Source: Kappaphycus alvarezii
Lineage: Eukaryota > Rhodophyta > Florideophyceae > Gigartinales > Solieriaceae
Assembly (NCBI GenBank): GCA_002205965.3
Contig: NADL03000641.1
Location: forward strand, 248,001-312,000
Reading direction: 5' to 3'
Length of the DNA: 64,000 bases
The translations under genes were made by a program, and so were the position numbers. The notes beneath the pieces were generated by a model. It saw only the letters and a program-made list of their open reading frames with translations, had not been told where the DNA came from and searched no databases. Of this stretch, positions 54,940 to 64,000 are shown in pieces (the first letter of the stretch is position 1; each line of letters begins with the position of its first letter).

Positions 54940-55800
54940 CTTCGCTAAGACTTTAGCACGTCTTTTCGATTTTCATTGGAAGCACAAAACAAGGAATTTT
55001 TGACGTTACTGTGTTGCCCCAGGAACAGAAAGGCTTTCATGGGAATACATTGAACGATCCGACCGCTTTACCGGTTCTTACTCGCCGTTGGGGTCTTTCA
55101 GCAACTGATTTTATTGTGAAACTACACCGCACTGATCGTCTTTTTGACTCTATTTCTACTTTTTTGGACCGCATTTTTCGTCAATTTCGCTTTATTGCAC
55201 GCAAAGAACCCTAATAGGGTCATGAGTTTGAATTTTTTTCTTTAAGAACATTTTTCTGCATCCTTGAATCCGGTATTCCATAATATACGATCGGGGCCCG
55301 TTTTATTTCCTATATCTGGCAAAGTTTGATGTCTTTATATGGTTTGAAGCGTCTTCTGGCCTCCTCGCGCTAACTGGAAACCGAAAGTGCCTCGGAAGTG
55401 ATAAACCGCATGGTGGAGAACTATATTCGCTGATTTTGTACCTTTGAGCAAGAAAATTGGGACCTGCTACTTCCTAGTGCTGAATTTTCTTAGAACTCAG
55501 CTATCTATGAAGATATCGGTCTTTCCTCACTTAAAATTGACCTCGGGTTGGCCCCAAAGGCCCCTACTGGTTATATATTTCCAGCAGAAACACAAGTTGA
55601 GACTCTTCACGTTGTCTGAGTTCTGTAATGTCTGACAAGCAATATGCGCAACGTCTGGCAAAAGCTCGCCAGACTGCCAAAGCCAGCGATTATTTCAAGG
55701 TAGCGACCTATCAAGTAGGTGACGATTTGGCTCCATCTTGAGTACCACTTCGCTTTTTTATATTGTCGAAGATTTGCTTCGCATCTTGACATATGCTGTT
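54940..55800 (+). pseudogene. Gypsy integrase remnant (gypsy-2)
   Basis: In successive frames: TALPVLTRRWGLSATDFIVK and RLFDSISTFLDRIFRQF, then after much decay a stretch around 55,480-55,600 with LTSGWPQRPLL (the sPf-lxyG-xP region before the C-terminus) and QYAQRLAKARQTAKASDYFK, ATYQVGD. The last motif is the basic helix and VGD strand typical of the gypsy integrase C-terminus. Many stops. It is the continuation of the RT remnant on the same strand, now separated by the LTR. Confidence 0.45.
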
Positions 55801-55819
55801 GAAGTGACATGTGAGTTTC

Positions 55820-56650
55820 TTTAATGAGGGCTTTTTGAATACAACTTGAACCCCCAGAGTCTCTTGTGATCTATACAGCAAGTTTCCTGGTACTCAGAGA
55901 TATCCTCTGTCCCTCTTCTAGTGTGTAGTTCAAAATTTTCTCAGATGCTGTTTTTACTTATCTCTTTACTGGGCCATTTAAATAAGATGGAGTTTTGCAT
56001 TGGTTGAGGATGCTTCAGGGAGTGAGGCATTACTAAGCAGAGCAATTTGCAGTACTTCTCCAATTTGATATTGACTGGTAGATCCTGTTTTCATCAGGTG
56101 TTCGGCGCCGATTCCGCGAAACCTTGAGACATAATGGGTCAGATTATCATTATTCTTGCACTTGCGAGAGGTGACCTCATTAAAGGATTCAATGGGGCGA
56201 GCCGGACATGAGAGGATCTTAAGCGACTAAGTCCACAATTTCTTGCCAAGATTTGATTTGTTCGTCCTCCTTGTATTCAATCTTCCCTTGCTCTTTTTCT
56301 TCGCCTGAACCTGAGCTTGATGAAGATCTCGATCATACAGTTGGCGCTCAAGTGTGTGAAATACCGTATTGTAGAACTCATTTTCTCCCTTCTCTGCTGC
56401 GGTTGCTATTAAGTCAACCCAACTTCCAGCCTTCTTTCTCAACGACAAAACGTCTTAATCCGGCTCTAATACCGGAAGGATCATCATGCGTGGACCTTTC
56501 TCAAAGTCCTTCCCTGGGCCTATAACTATATCAGATGCACTGAAAGCGGGGGTGGGGAAAGGAGAGACACAGTGAACGCGTACAAAGGTCCCCCGTGATG
56601 TTTTTGCAGCTCCGCATTTGAGTATTTTAATAGGGAGATCTAATCAAATG
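55820..56650 (-). pseudogene. Copia-type gag-like protein
   Basis: From about 56,650 the minus strand reads VSPFPTPAFSASDIVIGPGK, then RMMILPVLEPD, stop, SLRKKAGSWVDLIATAAEKG and FYNTVFHTLERQLYDRDLHQ. After a TAG at about 56,224 the same frame continues ARPIESFNEVTSRKCKNNDN, LTHYVSRFRGIGAEHLMKTG and IALLSNASLPEA. The E-S-F/x-E, Y-x-x-F and NASLP pattern looks like the nucleocapsid region of fungal-type copia elements. Only nonsense changes, no shift, break this part. No matching pol lies directly downstream, where gypsy-2 ends. Call moderately uncertain. Confidence 0.4.
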
Positions 56651-57754
56651 ATCGATTAACGCGACTCCTCAAAGCATCTAAAAGTCTCTTGTCATCCTAC
56701 CGCTCCTATCGGGTAATGAAGACTGCCTTACCTAGCCGTTCGGATAGCTGTAAAGCAGTAGATACAGTAGACCATAGCCACTACATCACCAGGTGCGCAA
56801 GAAAATAGTACTACCCCCTGGCAATCTGTATTTATATGGTTGTGGGAAGCACTAAACAGCTATGCAAGGCATACATGCCACACGGTGAGCCCCAGGAAAG
56901 AGCGAGCTTACACCCGCCAAAAGGGTAGAGAGGGTGAAGGAAACAGAGTAACTGAAAAGTTAGTAGGGCGGCGAGAGAGGCCGGAGGCTCTAAAAGAAGG
57001 ATCACTACCAGAGACCCATCGTGCGGGGACAACTCGCCTTCCGTCTAGGCGTTTACTATGGCCGGAGACGATATCATTAGTACTATTCCTAGACTATGCT
57101 ACACTACAGAAAAAAATGGCCGAATAACTGAAAAGGTCCCAAAAACGGCCACATTGGGATGTTAGTAAATGGTTGCTGCCCTCGCTGGGCGGGATAACCA
57201 CAAACGTTAGCTCTGTTCTACTCATGTGTTGTTTCGTGGTTGTGAAATGATATTCTCGTGCCTTTGCCCACATCACTATCCGCCATTGGCGGCCTTTTCT
57301 TCTATTGACCCTCAGCGGTCTCACCTCCGACCAATCAGTGTACGTACAGTAATACGGCGGAGGCTAACCCTCAAGAACAGCTGTCTTATATCCCTCTGAT
57401 ACTACTGTTATCACTAGGTACAGTAGCTCACATCACATTATGCACCATACAATAGTCACATTATTTGATAGTCCTTTCAGTCGGACCCAGTTTTCCCCTC
57501 CTGGGCCATAATCCTCCTCATAGCGTCGTACAGAAGTAGTCCCTCACACTTCTTCTTGTGCTATCAAGCATAGTTCAAAGAAAAATAAAGTAGCAAGACA
57601 TTTCAAAACGTTCGGACAGGAATAGAACTCGCCTCACCAGCAAAAAATTTGTCAGGAGTTGAAAATTATGAACGATTATAGTCAATCACTGAGTCAATTG
57701 TGCATTTACAGTATTTAAATTCATAAACCAAGCCAAAATCGTGCCAAGAGTAGA
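56651..57754. other. Unassigned stretch
   Basis: Short frames on both strands (95 codons plus at 56,840; 76 minus at 57,094) are charged and low in complexity, with no recognised motif. No repeat seen. Confidence 0.3.
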
Positions 57755-58170
57755 ATAGAGGTTGTTTATCGAGGAGTTGGTTCTGCGGATCGCTTTGCAT
57801 CGCAATTGCGATTCCATCGCGAGCCCCATTGCACGTTCCTGACGTGGAACATCCGGTTAGTTCTTAGCCGTATAGTCAGTCCTGCATTGTACACGATAGA
57901 TACTCAATGAAGTAAAGTATCTTCTTTTGTATTTATCAAGGAGTTAGTTCCACGGATCACGTCCAAGTGTCACTCGATACTTGCGGCTATACGCCGCAGG
58001 ATCTACCAGCGACTGAATTGCACCCTCTCGTCATTCATCGCTCAAGCTGTCCTGTCCCGAGCCCCGATGCGCACGAACGACGAAGTACATCCGGTTGGAT
58101 CTTAGGCGTATAGTTAGGACTTTTGCAGTCCCTAGTAGATACTGAATGCATTAGACTTCTTCTATTGCAG
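57755..58170. repeat. Two diverged tandem copies of an LTR-like sequence
   Basis: Copy 1 (about 57,760-57,930) and copy 2 (about 57,937-58,165) share tatc-agga-gttggttc/agttcc at the start, gcgagcccc-at, acatccggttnnntcttagncgtatagt and agatactnaatg at the end. Copy 2 has an extra middle part. They lie just past the 3-prime end of the minus-strand copia-2 pol, where its LTR is expected, so they are probably LTR remnants. Confidence 0.5.
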
Positions 58171-58535
58171 TGATTTTTAGAGCATCTATGACGCCGTAAT
58201 TTTTCAACAGTTCATTATGTCTGGTATAAGTACATTAATCCCTTCCCCTTTCCTCCTCCAATAAATATTTCTCCCTCTTTCCCGTTTAATCACGGTGGCT
58301 GACCCCATTTGCGAATTTAGGGCCCATGAACCACTCTCTCTCGGGGATTGGTGAGGAAGGGTATTGTGGTAGAAAGAGTAATTCACCGTCACTGGAAGAG
58401 TTGCGCCGCCGTTCATGGGCAGTTTTAGCCAATAAATGTAAGACTTTCTCTTTTGCACTAATTGTTTGTCTACTTCAGAATCCGTTGCTGAGATAGAGCA
58501 ATCAGCCTTATAGTCGACGCACCTTTTGTCTTTCG
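58171..58535. other. Probable 3-prime untranslated part of copia-2
   Basis: Contains a strand-biased tract (tcccttccccttt-cctcctcc on the plus strand, about 58,240-58,262), a candidate minus-strand polypurine tract. The 84-codon minus frame here has no motif. Confidence 0.3.
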
Positions 58536-60890
58536 CTAATTCAACAAGCAGTGTACATGCGCAGCCATAGCTTCTGTATCCAAAGGCTTGGTTAAAACAT
58601 CAGCCCTTTGAAGTTTAGAGGGTACATACTGGATCCTGATATCACCCTTTTTGATGTAATCTCTAACATGATAGTACTTGACCTTGCTGTGTTTTCTTTT
58701 AGCGCAGACTTGATCACTGATATAAATTGAAATCGCCGCTTGGTTGCCTGTGTGCACGAAAACTAAGGAAGTTTGCATTTCTTCGTGAGAAGGATTGTAC
58801 ATTTTCATTTTGAAGTAGAGTTTCCTCATTCACAACATTTCTTTGACGCTAGAAAACAGCGCGATGTATTCCGTTTCAGCTGGAGAGAGGGCAACTATAT
58901 TATTTTTTTGTCTCTTTCATGAAACATAAATTACATTCATGCCCACAATAAAATCCGTTGTTGATTTGTGAAAACTTCTATATCTGGCTCAATAGGAGTC
59001 AACGTAGACTTGCATCGGAAAACGATTGTGGTTGACTTGCGGGTTCGTGGCGAGGAACTTGGTCCCTAGCTGGCGACTGCCTGAAACGTATCTGACTACG
59101 AGCCTAAGTAGAGCAGCATGAAGATAGGATGGATTGTGAACTTGTCGAGCTAAGGCATTCACAATGAAATATATTTCAGGTTGTATTCACATTGATAGGT
59201 GCAGAAGTTCTCCAATCATAGCTGGATACTGTGCATGATCGCCTTTGTTGATAGATGTCTCCGGCTCTATTGCCTCAGATAAGTCCACATTGACAGGAAG
59301 AGGGGAAAAAGTGCCATTGGACTGAAGTAAATCATGCTTGACAAGCAACTGTTCAACGCAGCTTCGTTGTGAAATCTTTATGCTAGTATTGTCTTGCTCT
59401 ATGTCCCATCCTAGAAACGACTTCAACTTTCCAAGTAGCTTGATTTCAAATGCTTCTGCTAACTTTTTCTTTGATTATGATAGCAGCTGCTCTGAATTGC
59501 TTGGTAAGACCATATCGTCAACATTGATAAACACAATTACAAACTCGAATCTAACCCTTTCGAAAAATACTCTCCCATCGACGTTGGATTTTTTGAATCC
59601 CGTACTAAGTATCTTTACAAAAAAATAATGATTCCCATATTTCTCTTGTCTGACGAAGTCCATACATGTACTTGTTCAGCTTTCATATTTACGAAATTTA
59701 TGCTTGCTGCTAGAGTCAACCGGTTGTTCCATTAGGAATTCCGCATCGATCTGTCCATATAGGTTACGCAATACTTACATTCGCCCCTTCGATTATGAGA
59801 GCTGATTGAGTGCTAAGCGCAAGGAGGATTCTAATAGCATCCTTGGATGCCACTGGGGAATACAAAGCTTCAGGGTCATAGTCAACACCAGGAGCCTGCA
59901 TATCTCCTCTTGCAACACAACGAGCCCGATGTGCTAGTTTCCCATCTATGTCTGCCTGCTTGATACGTATGACCCAGTTCTAAGGAATCAAATTCATGTG
60001 AGCTTCTCTATGAACAAAGGTCCACGTACTTCTGTTAATGAGGGCATGAAACTGGCGATTAATTTCCTCTTTCTATGATGGGTTCTGTATTGCCTCCACG
60101 AAGGAACTTGGTACTCGATGCTCACGGCGAGTCTTTTTGGATGCAAATTTGTAACAGCCCATTGCAAGTGGGATTCGATAAGCTGAGAAGGCTTCAGTCA
60201 ACGGTTCTTCCAGGTTTTGGGGACTATTTACAGTAGAATCATCATGTTGATGCTGCATTGGTATTACATCTACTAGCGCCGAGATTCCAGGAAGCTAATT
60301 GTCACAGCAAATACGAAAGTCTTGTGGTCTGGTGATAGTGAAATTCTTTTGTTGGGGGAGCTAGATGCGGAGAGTGGTTTGGTTACTTTCTATTCCAACA
60401 AAGTGCCGTGCTCAGCACGAGCATAGAACTTCATTTAGCCTTGATTGGCAGCCTGATTCATATACGCAAAACCTTGCTGTCCAAAGTAGGGTAGATTCTT
60501 TAAATTGATCCCCGTATGGGCGTCCCAAAAAATGATAGGAATGTTCCTGTTGATTCTTTCGGATAGTGAACGGTTTCCCAGCCAGTTTTCATGATTTATA
60601 TATCAGCCCATAGTTCAATTCCAAGTTTTCCAGCGAGCAACAGGACTCGAGACCGAAATCCTAGCTCCTCATAAATCTTTCTGCAATTTCATTGCTCTGT
60701 GGAGCATGTGGCTCGCTTAATTCCAGCCTTAATTCATTCAAAAGTACAAATTCACGCAAAGCCCGGGTCATGTTCTCTCCAGAGCCATCCAAGCGGATGT
60801 TGACTACTCCAAATCCGTTAGTTTTCGCACTACGCTCCTTGCAGTAGTTGAGAGCAACCAGGAGATCTTACTGCTCTCTGTAATCCGCCG
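58536..60890 (-). pseudogene. Ty1/copia-like pol (copia-2): integrase end, RT, RNase H
   Basis: Minus-strand order: integrase end (REFVLLNELRLELSEPHAPQ, NEIAERFM at about 60,680-60,760; NRNIPIIFWDAHTGINLK); RT start (NPS-stop-KEEINRQFHAL, NWVIRIKQADIDGK, RARCVARGDMQAPGVDYDPE, ALYSPV); catalytic region FINVDDMVLPSNSEQ, where tyrosine of YVDD is asparagine; connection KSFLGWDIEQDNTSIKISQR; RNase H (IVALSPAETEYIALFSSVKE, TGA at 58,830, MRKLYFKM, HTGNQAAISIYISD, RKHSKVKYYHVRDYIKKGDI and VPSKLQRADVLTKPLD). This is the classic copia order. There are several shifts and stops. It belongs to the common copia branch, unlike copia-1 which is fungal-type. Confidence 0.85.
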
Positions 60891-62080
60891 GGCCGGCAGT
60901 CGACCCGCAAGCACTCGATTCTCAAACCAATCCACCATCCGGCCAAGATTGGGGCGTCTTATCTGTGAGGATTCCTCGACCTAGGGTCAAAGTCAGCCCT
61001 GTACACTCTCCCACTCCGGTACAGCCGATTCAGGACTCTACTGTACAGCTGACCACCTTGCAGGAACCACCGCCTCGATTGCCGAACCTTCCTGGCCGAG
61101 GGCTGGATCACCGTGTGGGTTGTCGAGTCTGTCCGAGCGATTGTGGTTCCGATGGAGTGCGAAGAATTTCTATATCTCTTTCCCTCTTTGCTCGATGCCG
61201 AAAGGTTTGCTGCAATTCATTTCACTCAGTCCGCTCATCGGGGGAACGCGAAGAGTCATCTAAGATCGTGGACTCAGTTGTGGGCCCAATTTAGTATGGT
61301 TATCGAGGTTCCGCCCGGTTTTTAATCCCGTTGGCTCCGGTGTCGAGGTGATATGGACTACCTTGTTCGGGTTATTGGGCTCATAAACCGTTATCGGTAT
61401 GCGAACTTTCGTCAGGATCGTCCGTCAGAGGAACTCATGTGCTTCGACCAAACGTATGATAAGAGCATATTCTGGTTCCCCAAGCGGCAGCTATGGGGAG
61501 TTTTTGCTTTCGCTGAGTACCGCATCCAGTCGCGGTCGAGATACAAGTTCATACATCACGCACACCGCACGGAAATCTTCGATGTGCCGCATCACCCTCG
61601 TCCGCACTTGTATGTTGCTCAACCGTCCAGATGGTCCGGCTTGGAAGCGGACAAGGTACTCTTTGTTCCTAATCCTTCAGTATTGGCATACGTCTCCCAC
61701 TGCCTGCTGCGATAACCCTACCGTTCGGAACGTTCCTTGATCGACCTCATCTGGCCCATTGCCTTGCCGGATCACATCTTCTTCTACACCTTGGCAATCC
61801 TCCACGCGGCCTACTATGGAATAACTTACTTCTTCTGTTATTAAGATCCTCATTTGTATGGGCAAGACGTTGAAGAGCAAGGAGGTAGCTGTGGGCGGCT
61901 CTTCGTGGTACCCGGGGCGTTTTTTGGACGAGACCGAGAACTGTAGGGTGACTAACATTGTGCGAGACTATATTAAACGTGGAGACCATGCGGAGGCTAT
62001 TTCCGTCATCCCCGGTGTACCCAGTGGCCGGCCTACCCGGTATTCTGCTGGTGAAGCTGGGATAATTATGAGTTAGTACC
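60891..62080 (+). pseudogene. Unrecognised plus-strand gene, a few breaks
   Basis: A Pro-rich part (PRPRVKVSPVHSPTPVQPIQ, 60,965-61,100) leads by a shift into a frame from 61,113 with MECEEFLYLFPSLLDAERFA and KSHLRSWTQLWAQFSMVIEV. A TAA at 61,323 is followed in the same frame by a 120-codon part (DYLVRVIGLINRYRYANFRQ, WFPKRQLWGVFAFAEYRIQS, HPRPHLYVAQPSRW). After another TAA the frame continues SERSLIDLIWPIALPDHIFF; a shift near 61,855 gives KSKEVAVGGSSWYPGRFLDE and RDYIKRGDHAEAISVIPG. The Pro-rich start and helical middle could be a gag, but no zinc knuckle or known motif is seen. It begins abruptly at the copia-2 edge. Confidence 0.35.
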
Positions 62081-64000
62081 GATTCTGGGTTTCAAGCAAA
62101 AGTATCCGACTTTGTCACCGCCTCCGGAGGGCGGATACCATTCACCTATTCCGGTACAGTGGGGTGAGTAAGTCGTTGCTAGGGGAGGCTTGCTACCAAT
62201 GCCGGTCCCGGATTAACTCATTGAGCTGTCCGTGTCGGCACCTCCTCGCACACCATCCTCCGGACCACACTTGTAATCTCGCCCGCCCGGTTCCGATGCG
62301 ATGCAACAAGTTGAAGGACCTTTGAAGGATCCTGTGGTTGAAAATGCAGCTCCAGTGAACCCTTTGGGACCCCTCGGAACAATTTGGTAGAGGCTCCTGG
62401 TCCTTCGAACGATGGGAACCGTGTGGGTGCAGTACCCATGGAGATCACGGCCGTCCCGTCGGCACCAATTTTTAAGTGTTTCAACGTTCCTTAGTTGCGC
62501 AGCGTGCCAATTCCCACCGAGCTCATCCACACTTCTTCGCCTTCGGTGGGTTCCGTCCGAAAGAGTCACTCCGTATAACCCTTGGCCTCTGGTGAGTTTC
62601 AAGGTTCACCGCGCGGACAGAAGCTACTACCAGAGCAGGGCCAGGAAACCGGGCTCTGTCCGACACCTGTTACTGTAGTGGGTAATTCCGAACGGCAGGT
62701 TCCTCCTCGAAGTGCGGCGACACCGACCGGACACGTTGATAGTCAGGGAGCCGCTATCTCTCTTCAGGGTACCGGTTCCCCTTCCTTTATCTTACCACCG
62801 GCTCTTGCTCACCTACCCTCTGGTTAAGATACGGACGGTTCTTCCAAAGCAGACACTTGACTTGTCCAACGCGCGGTAGTTGAACCTATGGGCTCTGTTT
62901 CATCCGAAACTGTTTTTCTTCTGCGAGAGTTTCAAGCGGTCTGCCGTCATAATAATCGTGCTTTTCCCGACGCAAGTCTTCTTCAGCTCCCCAAAGCCTA
63001 ATTGAGCTCGACTGTTATCGAGGGATCATTTCTGACCTTAGTGAATCCATCAGTACTCGAGAGACCCCTCTGGACACACTTTCCGAATCGGAAGAGCCGA
63101 GGAGGGGTACCAAGCGTAGGCGCCAGTAGCACTCTCCCTCTACAATAGTTCAATTGAGCATGATTACCGATTCCGTATCGTATAATTACTTGCATGTGAG
63201 CCTGAAAAGTAAAATCATTTTTTTGCGTACTTCTTTCAAGGCCTTGTACTTCCTTGCCTGAACAAAACCCTTTTTCAACCAACTGTTCATTTCCAATCGC
63301 CTATAACTTCCAAAATAGAGTACCGTTTCGGGTTCTCTCAAAACCATAGTGATGGGTTCTTGGTTTAAAATTTCATGTTCAAGGCTTCCCAACTCATGCC
63401 GTTTCGGAGATATCCAACAAACTGTGTCGCGATTTTCCGAAATATAGGTTCCGTGAGGATCCGATTTGGGTCAATAAAGCTCCCGAAAGCCTCCCACTTC
63501 TTCTCTGTGGGAGGAGGATTGGCACTAGACTGTACAGTAATCAATCCAATCGGACAGACCGTTTAACGACAAAGGCGGATTGCTTCAAGACGCATCCAAT
63601 CAGGTGGCCCTCACCAACTCGTACAGAAAACATACACCCTGTCACATTCCATTCGGGTGTTTACAGTGCACTCATTTAGCCTCCATAGGCTGGTTTTACA
63701 TGATTTCTGGCAGGATTGTACAGTATATCCTTTCTTCTTAATATTGTCGAGCTGATCCTTGTGTATGCCGTTCGGGAAACTCAATAAACTTCATATGTCT
63801 GCCCATGCTGCTCCGGGGCCATTTCACAGTCTTTCCCGCTTGGTTAACCCGTTTGGGACTTCAATACCCTCCTAGGGAGACTATGTCCGATTTTGGCGAA
63901 ACTGACGTCTCTTACCCCCTCTTTAGCGCGGCGGCTCCGTCAACGCCAATAGTGTCGTATGTAGTTTTTCGGTAAATCCGCCAGCGGGTTCAAATATATC
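62081..64000. other. Unassigned right end of the window
   Basis: Short overlapping frames on both strands. 62,400-62,830 plus is Pro/Ser/Gly-rich and may extend the gene on the left. A minus frame at 63,186-63,392 reads RRLEMNSWLKKGFVQARKYK and is charged, without a known motif. No repeat matching the rest of the window was seen. Confidence 0.3.

Noticed and set aside
1-64000. CRISPR array or bacterial defence island
   Set aside because: No regular repeat-spacer pattern; the content is eukaryotic transposable elements.

Overview
The window is eukaryotic nuclear DNA made almost entirely of mobile elements and their remains. Evidence: Ty3/gypsy and Ty1/copia retroelements, tails of a non-LTR retrotransposon family, a pogo-like transposase and a DUF7869-type transposase-like gene. 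There is no bacterial operon layout, no rRNA, and no clearly intact host gene. The host is not identifiable from the sequence; the mix and the lack of visible introns would suit a TE-rich alga (red algae come to mind) or a fungus-like genome, as a weak inference. Nearly every long reading frame is broken by stops or single-base frameshifts, so most genes are called pseudogenes.

Layout. 0-2.1 kb: non-LTR tails and a J-domain gene (minus) ending in a 27-bp minisatellite. 2.3-5.9 kb: copia-like pol on the minus strand (integrase, RT, RNase H), split by a ~0.9-kb insertion. 8.7-11.0 kb: an unrecognised ~2.3-kb minus-strand gene broken mainly by stop codons. 11.8-13.9 kb: two non-LTR fragments in shuffled order. 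14.2-17.0 kb: DUF7869-type gene. 17.8-19.6 kb: pogo-like transposase. 20.1-20.8 kb: non-LTR endonuclease tail. 21.0-23.8 kb: a decayed gene joining a ParB-like domain, an N4/N6 DNA methyltransferase domain and a basic, NLS-like tail. 24.3-26.7 kb: two more non-LTR fragments on the plus strand.

27,163-34,200 is the best-defined unit: a full-length Ty3/gypsy chromovirus with 503-bp LTRs differing at only two bases by eye, a 5-bp target duplication, primer site, polypurine tract, gag, protease, RT-RNase H, and an integrase with chromodomain. Its long leader holds a two-finger C2H2 frame and a tRNA-like segment. Its coding frames are broken although the LTRs look young.

34.6-35.7 kb holds an unrecognised pseudogene. 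About 37-53 kb is an AT-rich block with few ORFs, containing two ~0.96-kb direct repeats about 12.1 kb apart. 53.7-55.8 kb is a gypsy pol remnant interrupted by an LTR related to the chromovirus. 55.8-56.7 kb looks like a copia-type gag, 58.5-60.9 kb a second copia pol (minus), and 61-62 kb an unrecognised broken plus-strand gene.

All homology calls come from reading translated motifs by eye; no database search was possible.
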